7,029 nucleotides of DNA, from positions 1 through 7,029 of the forward strand of contig CAJXTM010000186.1 in assembly GCA_913061385.1 (NCBI GenBank), in the 5' to 3' direction. How positions within the stretch are numbered: position 1 is the first letter of the stretch; every line of letters starts with the position of its first letter. Position numbers and translations under genes: made by a program. Shown here one piece after another: positions 1-6,983 of the stretch. The stretch comes from an uncultured Rhodopirellula sp. (GTDB lineage: Bacteria > Planctomycetota > Planctomycetia > Pirellulales > Pirellulaceae). The notes beneath the pieces were generated by a model that was given only the letters and a program-made list of their open reading frames with translations, made no database searches and had not been told where the DNA came from.

Positions 1-46
1 TACACGTAAGGAGTCGTCGGCAGCGTCAGATGTGTATAAGAGACAG
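1..46 (+). other. Illumina Nextera read-1 adapter with i5 index (artefact)
   Basis: This is not native DNA. Positions 1-5 (TACAC) match the end of the P5 flow-cell oligo. Positions 6-13 (GTAAGGAG) match a Nextera i5 index that I recall as S505/N505. Positions 14-27 are the read-1 adapter TCGTCGGCAGCGTC, and positions 28-46 are the 19-bp Tn5 mosaic end AGATGTGTATAAGAGACAG. Native sequence starts at 47. Read on the minus strand, the adapter adds six false residues (LSLIHI) and a false TGA stop at 26-28 to the open reading frame. Confidence 0.98.
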
Positions 47-568
47 GATAAAGAAATCGGCTGCGTCATTTTGCAGAAAGCCATTGAATGACACATGTGG
101 TACGGAGGTCGACGTGTTGGAAGATCCCAGAACATCAAAGGGAGGAAAAAGTCGAACGACACTGTCACCAATTTCGTCCTCATCAGCAAGTGACCATTCT
201 TCCTGCTGAAAACTGCCCAACGTATCGTTAGGAGTGGTCGCTGGATCCGTACTGACAAAATCAGGTGCATCAAAAGCAGCAAGGACAAAGTCTGATTCAA
301 AGTGAATGATGTTGGCTGGTGGCGGAACAAATGGAGTTCCTACACCGGCAAAGTGGCTTGGTTTTCCATGTCCCAGATCAGTATCGGTGGCGACAACAAA
401 CTCGGTTGCAGGCACGAAAACAGCTGGATCAAAAAGCTGCGGGACCGCTGGTGGATTCGCGGTGCTGTAGCCTTCAGCGGCGACATCTGCACCGATACGA
501 TCCTCAGCGATACGTCGAATTGAATTAATGGGCTCGCGAACTGCATCCGTCAGTGACTCGGGAAAGAT
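47..568 (-). other. C-terminal stretch entering a probable fourth PPC-like unit, cut by the adapter
   Basis: Residues 2149-2322. The first half, with several prolines (for example TPFVPPPANIIHF, 2226-2238), is probably linker and low-structure sequence. From about residue 2298 SNTSTSVPHVSFNGFLQ leads to NDAADFFI (2315-2322), which looks like the start of another PPC-like signature ('D.ADFF.F'). The adapter begins right after Ile2322, so the rest of this domain and the true C-terminus, possibly with a dockerin or sorting domain, are missing. Confidence 0.5.
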
Positions 569-3500
569 CCCGTCCTGAGTAACAGCAACGTAGTAATTAC
601 CCTCAGGCAGCGACACGGGGCCGATGAACGGATCGCCATTGGCGATCGAACCACGCAACAGCGATTCGAGGGCAGGATCATTGGCAAGCGGGCTGTCCAA
701 GTCATCCAGAACATTGCTTGCACTGCCGAAATACACCAGTTCAGGCAGTGAATTACCATCTGCACGGTCAAAGAAAACGCTGACATTGGTGTTGGGTCGA
801 TTGAACCCGTCTGCAAAATCAATATCAAAAACAGTGGACTGCAGCCCGGGGCCACCGGACACAAAATCGATCTCAAAGTTGTACAAATCGACATCGGTGC
901 CAGCCGAAATCTCGCCGCCTACACCTATGACCATATCGTGGTTATCAACCAGGTTGCCGATGTACTGCGGACCCTCAGCAAGCGTCCCCGCAATGAAGAA
1001 GTCATTGGAGGCTGAGAATTCCAGAATATCAGCTGACTCATTTTCCTGCACTTCGGCAAGAAGCGGTGAGTCCGACATCAGACCCTGGACTCGAATGCCG
1101 TTGTTGGCGTACTTGATATTCGCAAAACGCACCACGCTGCCGGGAAATACCTGTTCTTCCGTCAATCGCAATTGCATCCGGTATTGGCCACCCGTCAATC
1201 CACTTTGAGCATCATCGGGATTCAAGGAAGCACTGCGAACGCGAACAAAATAGACGCTGCGAGAATTTGGATCGGACCGGTCACCTGTCAGGGGGAAGTG
1301 CAGCCCACCGTCCCGGAGATTGTAGGAACCAAAGTCTTCAAGATTGTTGTAGGAATCACGTTCGACGTATGTCTCATCAGAGGCCTGCAATGAAGTCGCC
1401 AACCCTTCCAGTTCCGGACTGAACACGGTAATAGGCGTTGGATTTGTAGCGCTGGTTTCCTCCACACTATTATCACTGCGCGCTAACACATTGCCTTCTG
1501 CATCCAACAACTCAACGACTGTATCAAGAGTGAAAGTTGAGCGGTCAACGTCAACCCAAACCTCTGATCCCGGTGATCCGATAAAGCTGTAGGTATCGAT
1601 ATCATGATTGCCGCTCAGATAGCCGTCGATCTCAAAACCCAGTCTGCGGACAGTGTCAGCAGTCAAGTTGTCTTTGGCAAGTTCACCGAGGAACTGCGCA
1701 TTGGCAGCAGTTCCATTCAGACCCGGTGCAGATTCGGTTAGTAACTCAAGCTCGGGAACAATTGCAAAGTTGCTATCGTTACTGAACTCATCAAGAACAA
1801 TCCCATTCCAGTCGTTCGCGGCACCGCGAGTGGTAACACCATCTCCATCATGATCTGTAAATGAGGAACCGTCTGGCTTGAGCCCGGATCCGATACCATC
1901 ATCATTCAAGCTTGTCAGGATTACAGGTGCTCCCGGCATGCCAATAACATGCACGGTTCCACCAACTCGATTGTTAATTCCCTCTAACGAGCCTGTGGCT
2001 GTAATGCCAGTGCCAAACGAGGCTGCATTGGGCGATCCCGCTCCGGTAAACTTCACAACAAGACTTTCGTCAGGCCGGCTTAGCAATCGCAAGCCACCCG
2101 AACTGTGCAAATTACCGACCGTGATATTGTCGAACAGAAGATGCGCAATATCGGTATCATCGAAAGTTGTTTCTGTTGTGATCGTTCCAGCACGCACTTC
2201 CAATCCAGAGAGCTGCAAACCCGAACTTATATCATTCAGGTAGCGGTTGAATCGGATCATCGGTCCGTAATTGTCATCAAGGACGCTGATACGATCGATT
2301 CCACCCGTCTGCCGCCCAATATCCCTGCGGTAGTTACCACCCATCGACTCGATATCGATGTCAATGATTGAACCGCGGTTATCGACAAACGTGTTACCCA
2401 CAATGATGGGCTGTGAACCACGAACCATGATGGTCGATTCAGTGACCGCAAGATGCCCGAAGCGTCCTGCGGGACCAGCTCCATCCTGTCCTTGGTCATT
2501 GAACTCGAAACGTGAGTTCGTGATGCGTCCCTCGGCCTGCTGCAGTTCCAGTGGCAGGAAACCACGGGCAAGTCCGCCATCCAGCAAACTGATGCCGCCT
2601 GCATAAGACAGTTGAACATGGTCAAAGCTAACATTCGACGTCGGACCGGCATAGATTCCGGCCCAGTCACCACGAACCGGATCGGCTGATGGAGCCTCGA
2701 GATCGTTGTCGTTGTTGGTATCAAATGTTCCACCGGCACCGAATCGGTCGTCCAAAGAACTTGTAAATACGATCGGACTTTGCAACCTGCCCTCAGCCAG
2801 TAGCTGCGTACCTTGCCCCATTTCGATCCGTGAACCGCGAAGTTTTACAATCAAAGCTGGATCAAAAACCAGCGAGGCATCGAGGCGTCCGCGAACACCA
2901 TCGAGCGAGAGGTCCAAGGTTGCATCCCCACCCGCGGAATCGTCAGTAAACAAGACGGTTGCACCATCAAGCCGGCCGACTAAACGGTAATCATCGACAC
3001 CAGCATCAGACCTATACAGTCGACGTGAAATGTAGTCACCACTGCTCGGGACAGCAGGTAACGAAGTCAATTGAATACTTGAATCAGGCTCATCAACACT
3101 GAACGTGAACACGTCAGAGCTCGCCAACGACTCAAATCCGTTTGCATCCACAAACGTCATTTTGTAGTCATAGCTTACCGGTGGATTTGCAGGATCCCCT
3201 ACAGGTACCGCCTCCGGCCCCAAGGGTCCGCCAGACAGTCGACGTGCCGAGATGAGCCCCATGAAAGGCTCAACACCATCTTCGATTGAACCACCGGGAG
3301 AACCCTTGACCACAAGATTCTCAGAAATGTAGTGAACCAACTCAGCGTCGTCAAAACGAGCAGCAACGGTGAATTCTTTTGGTGCTTCGACAGGCGTGGT
3401 AGCGACCCGTATGAAAACACCGTTAACGCTGTTATCAAGCAACAGGTTGTGATACATGTCGGGACCGACACGATCATAATCAGCCGTGAATCCCCCGCCC

Positions 3501-6500
3501 TTCTGGAACTGCGGAGCCTGGTAACTGGTTTCTTCAAAGCTATTGGGAGCCGCGCTAATTGCAGAGTCTGCGCTCAACATGATTTCGTTGAAACTGACAG
3601 TCGGACGCATGTCGACAATCTGGATTGGATTGACCAACTGCTGGACCGAATCGATCAGCACGTTACTACCACCACCGTAACGGATCTCGGCGTGGTTGAC
3701 GGTTTGCAGGAAGATACCATCGTCCTCAAGGTCACTTCGTCCCTCAGTTCGATCCACATCACGGCGGTAGATGATACCACCCCAATTGCCTGCGGCAGGA
3801 TCAGGACTGAACCCAGATGCACTTGCATCAACATCACGATCCCTCATGCTGGTAAAGACGACACTACCATCTGCATATCCAGTGGCACCTTCCCCTGCAT
3901 CATCGCCGACCAACGTCGTGGTGACCGGATCACCGGACGCACTCAACTGAACGTGCCGCGGCGCACCGAGGACTTGCAAAGCAGCGCCGCTGCGATCGAT
4001 CTGTGTCGTACTACTACCAACATTGATGTAAGAATTACGAAGTTTGAAGACGGCACCGGCGTCAATCATGGTGGTCACACCACTTGGCACGTTCATGCTA
4101 CTGCCGTCTTCCAACGGACTTCCACCTGTCTCAGCGATCCCGATCTTGTAGCTAAAGTTGTCCTCTTCGGTGAGCAGATCAGCATCCAATCCGCCATTAC
4201 CGACAATCCGCACAATGTCCCCGTAGTAAGCCGAACCAAAAGCATTCGGCAGGTTCCCATTGGCAATATTATTGAACGGCTGCGTTAAAGTTCCATCTGC
4301 AGATGGCCCCGCGGCTTTATCCACAAACAAGTTTCGCCCAAGAACATCAACACCTTGAAAATCGGCCGAAAGAGAGACACTGCGATCGCCCGAAAGAGTG
4401 AGCACTGCTCGTGTTTCCCCCTCGTACTCCAACTGCGTGGTCACTGCCGAAACACCGGTGACGGTCTGTAAATTAATGGCAGCCCGCAACGCTATTGCAA
4501 TCGACTGTGCATCGCCAACCGGGTTGTACACCACAGCGGTATTTCCGGCTGTGACATTGCCGGCAGATGTGACAAATTCGTATGTACGAGTGAAGTTGGA
4601 ACCACTCGTGATTTGAATGGTCTGACCTTCTTCGATACTCGACCCATCACCCTCGACCACGATCATACGATCCAAGGCACGTGTTTGGAACCAGAAGTTG
4701 TGCACGCCACCAGGAGTACCGTCGCCATCGGCATCAATCGGGGTGCCAGGCACGTCAAGTCGTGTCCCATCCTGATCGCGAATCACATCAGTTTCATCAA
4801 CCTGCGGCTCAAACTTAAGATGCAAATCATAGGCACCCTGAGTCCGCCCACCGTAACCACTTCCACTGATCGTTGGATCGTACTGCTCATTACCACTTGC
4901 AGCGACTCCAAGGTAGTAAACCCCCTCGCCAAGCGATGCACGGATTCGCGAGTCTTCGCCAAAGTAATCATCATTGACTTGGACACGATTCAAACCACCG
5001 CCAGCCAAGAGCAGCGGAGAAAACGTACCTAGATCGACATCGACAAGATTGGTCGCCGGATCGCCAACAGGGATGGAAGCCCTGAAAATCGAACTCGCAA
5101 ATGCATCGTTGTTGATCGCATCCACCAGATCACTCGCCAGCACCTGAGTGACATTCACTCCCTCTCGTGGCAAATCGATAAGGATTCCATTGGAAACATT
5201 AACACCGGAAGCATCTTGGGCCCTGAGAACACGGACATCCGTGTCACCAGCAGCACGATCTGTCTGCACAAACGCAAGCCTTGAACCGTTACCCTGTCGA
5301 CCTCGCAGCAAGGAGGTCACGGTTACTGACAAATCGATTCCTAAACCGAAATCCGTCGTAATCGATGCGGTTGTCTCTTCAAAAAGTGTCAAGCTTGTAT
5401 CGAGCAAACTTGAATCAGCCAGCCGCTCTGCGAAACTCTCAGCGGTCAACGTACCGGTCTGAGTCGGATCATCCAAATCCACCTCAAATCGGTAGAGGTC
5501 AATATCAATGCTATCCGGACGATGCACGTACTGCCCATGCAGCACATCGGTATTACCGGGGAACACAGGCTCATTATCACCGAGCACATCGATGCTCGCA
5601 TTGAGGAACCCACTATTCATCGACATGATTGTCGAAGCAGAGAGATCCGAAGCACGCTGCAACCCTACGAGCAAGCCGATTCCGGCGACCGCTTTGCGGG
5701 TCAGATCCTCGCCGTAATCAGTACCGAGGGACGCAGAACGGTCGAACACCATCGCTGGCACTTCGAACAGCGGATCAATCCGTAATGATGCGTTCAGAAC
5801 ACCAACATTCTGTGGATCAATACCGTTCTGAGCGTCCAAAGCAGTGTTATCACCAACCGCAAACGTGATTCCCTCATCTGCGGTTTCCCGGAATTGAACA
5901 CCTATTTCGCTGGCCCAAAGATTCAAGGCTTCGCGTATCCGAATCTTCTCAGTTTCAGTGATCTGGTTGAGGTGCGAAGTCCCACCCACCGTGGCGAAGA
6001 TCCCCTGGAAGTTGTATGCAATCTCAGTCACACCTGCAGTCAAATCCGGCCCGAAATCCGAATTGATATGACTGGCTGTTTCACTGTGCCCCAGATCATC
6101 ATCGCCTCCGATCGGTTCAACCAGAAACATTTGCGCATCAATCGACTCAGAATAAACGATACTCGTCAATTCACCATCAGTGCCGTTATTCCCAAACACA
6201 CCGACATCAAGTGCTGTTTCAAGCGTCTCTCCAACAGCAACCAAACTCAGGGCCGGCGCATCGACGACGCGTGTTGGAACAAGTTGTGTGTCATCACCTG
6301 CATCCACTGTCATCGTGATCAGTGCGGAGACATCATTCGAGATTGCTGTCTGCAACTCAGCAATGGTGGGTGAAGCCCCTCCCAAATCGACAACGACGGT
6401 GTCCAAAACGGAAGCCGAAGGCTCTGTACTGACGGTCAAACCCCCTCCGCCCGAATCCTCAAACCGTACCATCCGTCCAGAGTTGGACTCACCAACGGCG

Positions 6501-6983
6501 ACAGACTGGAAGGTCACAGTAAGACCAGGCAATCCAAAATCAGTCATCACCAATGGCGCAACGCTTCGTTCATCCAGTGGGATGATCAAATCAACACGTT
6601 CATCAACAGCAGTTCCGATCCTCAACCGGAACGTACCACCAGCGAGTCCAACGCCGGCATTCCCATCTGCATCATTTCCCAGCTCGTTCAGATCAGTCGC
6701 GAAAAATAGCCTCGCAGTATTCGTTACCTCGTCGTACACCACCTGATCAGGCTGATAGAACGCGTCGTCAGAGGTGCGAACGGTTTCCTGCGTCAGCAGC
6801 AATTGGTAAAAACGCGGATTTTCAACTGATCGCAGCGTTGGATTTCCGTCGACATCGTCCTCGACAAACAACGGATCATCGTTGAAGTGAACCAGAATTT
6901 CGTCCCGGTTCTGCTGCAGGGTGCCGTCAGCTAAACGAATCATCGGCTGTGGAACCACTGCTTCGACGAGCGCTCCCAAACGC
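47..6983 (-). CDS. Giant secreted multidomain beta-rich protein (PPC domains, matrixin-like pseudopeptidase, parallel beta-helix), fragment lacking both ends
   Basis: The formal ORF runs from a GTG at 7010-7012 to a TGA at 26-28 (2,328 codons), but both signals are adapter. Counting from that GTG, residue n lies at (7013-3n)..(7015-3n). Residues 11-2322 are native; 1-9 and 2323-2328 are false, and codon 10 is mixed. The native frame has 2,312 codons without a stop. I see no signal peptide, sorting signal or membrane segment, as expected if both termini are missing. Domains in order: Ig-like (21-148), beta module A (162-250), degenerate matrixin-like domain (309-478), PPC-like domain split by module B (483-737), calcium-loop linker and module C (758-885), beta-helix 1 (893-1245), FnIII-like (1248-1365), beta-helices 2 and 3 (1376-1750), PPC-like (1760-1952), PPC-like (1985-2148), then the start of a further unit. 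The protein is acidic, has no native cysteine and about 16 lysines. It resembles uncharacterised giant exported proteins of Planctomycetota. An adhesive or cell-envelope structural role is inference; no catalytic site is visible. Confidence 0.93.
569..1060 (-). other. PPC-like domain 3
   Basis: Residues 1985-2148. DVDLYNFEI (2040-2048) gives the signature, with D2040, D2042, Y2044 and F2046. A strand NVSVFFDRADG (2076-2086) and the closing LPEGNYYVAVTQ (2135-2146) follow. Upstream, the strands NDFFIAGTL (2003-2011) and YIGNLVDN (2017-2024) lead into it. A single strand with VVRFANIKYANNGIRVQG (1960-1977) lies between PPC-like domains 2 and 3 and looks like a leftover beta-helix rung. Confidence 0.65.
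1157..1735 (-). other. PPC-like domain 2
   Basis: Residues 1760-1952. The signature DIDTYSF (1804-1810) is followed by VWVDVDRS (1818-1825), LDTVVELLDAEGNVLARSDN (1829-1848), and a closing strand VYFVRVRS (1920-1927) before YRMQLRL (1944-1950). This matches the family order 'D.D.Y.F', 'L...V.L.D..G..LA..D', 'YY..V', 'Y.L.L', and is the cleanest PPC call in the fragment. It is longer than usual because of the segment at about 1851-1912, which I do not recognise. PPC domains are normally C-terminal add-ons of secreted proteases and glycan-active enzymes; here they are internal. Confidence 0.75.
1763..2122 (-). other. Beta-helix block 3
   Basis: Residues 1631-1750. It contains LVVKFTGAGS (1651-1660), GTVHVIGMPGAPVILTSLND (1685-1704), the loop DHDGDG (1720-1725), and NDWNGIVLDEF (1733-1743). 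It is the last beta-helix stretch before PPC-like domain 2 and holds unit R3. Confidence 0.55.
1796..2062 (-). repeat. Beta-helix unit R3 (third of three)
   Basis: Residues 1651-1739. The order matches R1 and R2: VVKFTGAGS (1652-1660), VILTS (1697-1701), the acidic loop DHDGDG (1720-1725), then NDWNGI (1733-1738). R3 has the best calcium-loop pattern of the three (D-x-D-x-D-G). Confidence 0.55.
2123..2887 (-). other. Parallel beta-helix 2
   Basis: Residues 1376-1630. Repeated rungs include LIVKLRGSRIEMGQGTQLL (1387-1405), IVFTSSLDDRFGAGGTFD (1414-1431), GDWAGIY (1448-1454), VSFDHVQLSYAGG (1461-1473), GRITNSRFEFND (1495-1506) and QPIIVGNTFVDNRG (1534-1547). Strand-turn units with Asn or Gly at the turns ('I..N.F..N') are typical of right-handed parallel beta-helices. 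No active-site constellation is evident. It continues into beta-helix 3 without a clear spacer. Confidence 0.65.
2651..2869 (-). repeat. Beta-helix unit R2 (second of three)
   Basis: Residues 1382-1454. The order matches R1 and R3: IVKLRGSRI (1388-1396), IVFTS (1414-1418), the acidic loop DTNNDND (1431-1437), then GDWAGI (1448-1453). Confidence 0.6.
2918..3271 (-). other. Fibronectin-III-like spacer domain
   Basis: Residues 1248-1365. The segment contains YDYKMTFVDANGFESLAS (1281-1298), then a strand SSIQLTSLP (1311-1319) and YISRRLYRSDAG (1327-1338), ending near TVLFTDDSA (1352-1360). 'Y.Y..TFVDANG.ES..S' is the kind of strand pair seen in FnIII-like spacers of secreted bacterial enzymes and receptor-binding proteins. 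It separates beta-helix 1 from beta-helix 2 and probably acts as a hinge or spacer. Confidence 0.5.
3278..4336 (-). other. Parallel beta-helix 1 with DUF1565-like opening
   Basis: Residues 893-1245. It opens with NLFVDKAAGPSADGTLTQPF (894-913) and GDIVRIVGNGG (931-941), the pattern of DUF1565-type starts of right-handed beta-helix proteins ('I.V...G.d..Gt...Pf', then 'Gd.I.i..G'). Short strand-turn units follow, including TMIDAGAVFKLRNSYINVGS (981-1000), VVFTSMRD (1051-1058), NWGGIIY (1076-1082), HAEIRYGGGS (1107-1116) and YHNLLLDNSVNGVFIRV (1187-1203). Such helices usually form rigid fibres and may bind or cut polysaccharide. I cannot identify a catalytic residue set. Confidence 0.65.
3770..4069 (-). 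repeat. Beta-helix unit R1 (first of three)
   Basis: Residues 982-1081. The unit has the order: strand with AGAVFKLRNS (985-994), strand VVFTS (1051-1055), acidic loop DRDVD (1058-1062), then GNWGGI (1075-1080). The same order is seen in R2 (2651..2869) and R3 (1796..2062). It is a repeat at protein level, not an obvious DNA repeat. Confidence 0.6.
4358..4669 (-). other. Small beta module C
   Basis: Residues 782-885. It contains EGQTIQITSG (795-804), TRTYEFVTSAGNV (808-820), and a helix-like QSIAIALRAAINLQT (836-850), then a strand RAVLTLSG (868-875). The layout is a strand pair, then a helix ending in 'AIN', then a strand. It is loosely similar to copies A and B and may be a third, more diverged member of the same type, but the link is weaker. 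I do not know a function for it. Confidence 0.4.
4718..4735 (-). other. Asp-rich calcium-loop-like linker
   Basis: Residues 760-765 read DADGDG, followed by TPGGVHNFWFQT (766-777). The spacing of D760, D762 and D764 matches the D-x-D-x-D-G loop of EF-hand, dockerin and thrombospondin type-3 repeats, which bind calcium. There is only one loop and no paired helix, so a linker stiffened by calcium is more likely than a dockerin. Metal binding is inference. Confidence 0.45.
4802..5566 (-). other. PPC-like domain 1, split by an inserted module
   Basis: Residues 483-737. It opens with HGQYVHRPDSIDIDLYRF (492-509), which carries the D-x-D-x-Y-x-F signature of pre-peptidase C-terminal domains at D503, D505, Y507 and F509. 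A strand LDTSLTLFEE (537-546) follows. The expected partner, a turn like NDDYFGEDSRI (680-690), comes about 135 residues later. The domain then closes with LGEGVYYLGVAASG (694-707), the 'G.YYL.V' strand of the family. The gap is filled by beta module B. PPC domains usually have about 70-100 residues and assist secretion or binding of exported enzymes; this one is much longer because of the insertion. Confidence 0.65.
5021..5347 (-). repeat. Beta module, copy B, inserted in PPC-like domain 1
   Basis: Residues 556-664. The order of elements matches copy A at residues 162-250: a leading strand pair with a Gly/Asn/Ser turn (SVTVTSLLRGRQGNGS, 562-577), a variable segment, a short strand ILIDL (610-614), and a helix with LVDAINND (629-636). 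It lies between two halves of a PPC-like domain, so it looks like a domain within a domain. Sequence identity between the copies is low, so this is an old duplication or a common building block. Confidence 0.5.
5579..6088 (-). other. Matrixin-like metallopeptidase fold with destroyed zinc site
   Basis: Residues 309-478. The first part looks like the upper half of a matrixin/metzincin domain: a beta strand TEIAYNFQG (329-337), then a helix with KIRIREALNLWASEIGVQF (356-374), then a strand GITFAVGD (381-388). In active relatives the next helix carries HExxHxxGxxH. Here the matching segment is AGIGLLVGLQR (443-453): the three histidines are Ala443, Leu447 and Arg453, and the glutamate is Gly444. 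The structural Gly450 is kept. TIMSM (461-465) stands where the Met-turn is expected. The domain therefore probably keeps the fold but cannot bind zinc or cut peptides. It leads directly into the first PPC-like unit, a common neighbour of secreted proteases. Confidence reflects assignment by pattern alone. Confidence 0.55.
6263..6529 (-). repeat. Beta module, copy A (protein-level repeat)
   Basis: Residues 162-250. It opens with LTVTFQSVAVGESNSG (164-179), has a glycine run SGGGG (187-191), then TVVVDLGG (205-212) and a helix-like segment ending in LQTAISND (220-227). The same order of elements recurs at residues 556-664: SVTVTSLLRGRQGNGS, then ILIDL, then LVDAINND. The layout also resembles hook-IN-type motifs of flagellar filament proteins (strand, then a helix ending in 'AIN'), but that likeness is weak. 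Confidence 0.55.
6569..6952 (-). other. N-terminal Ig-like (SbsA/Big-type) beta domain
   Basis: Residues 21-148 alternate short hydrophobic strands with acidic turns. They contain EILVHFNDDPLF (residues 38-49), a strand with FYQLL (68-72), and a final strand FRLRIGT (128-134). Bacterial Ig-like domains of the SbsA type often contain 'I.V.F...L' followed by 'Y.L' and a closing 'Y.L.I', so I place it there by pattern only. It is the first recognisable unit of the fragment. The native N-terminus, probably with an export signal, should lie beyond position 6983. Confidence 0.5.

Noticed and set aside
624..1208. A 194-codon plus-strand ORF antisense to PPC-like domain 3
   Set aside because: It has low-complexity Ser/Pro/Thr-rich sequence and no motif, and it overlaps a recognisable domain on the other strand. 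The similar ORF at 6180..6746 is rejected for the same reason.
3332..4288. A 318-codon plus-strand ORF antisense to beta-helix 1
   Set aside because: It lies wholly inside the large minus-strand frame, shows no recognisable domain, and the opposite strand encodes clear conserved modules there. It is a codon-use shadow.
4718..4735. A dockerin domain suggested by the DADGDG loop
   Set aside because: Dockerins have two such loops, each followed by a helix. Only one loop is present here, followed by a beta-like segment.
5579..6088. An active secreted metalloprotease
   Set aside because: No HExxH motif occurs in this region; the equivalent positions hold Ala, Gly, Leu and Arg.
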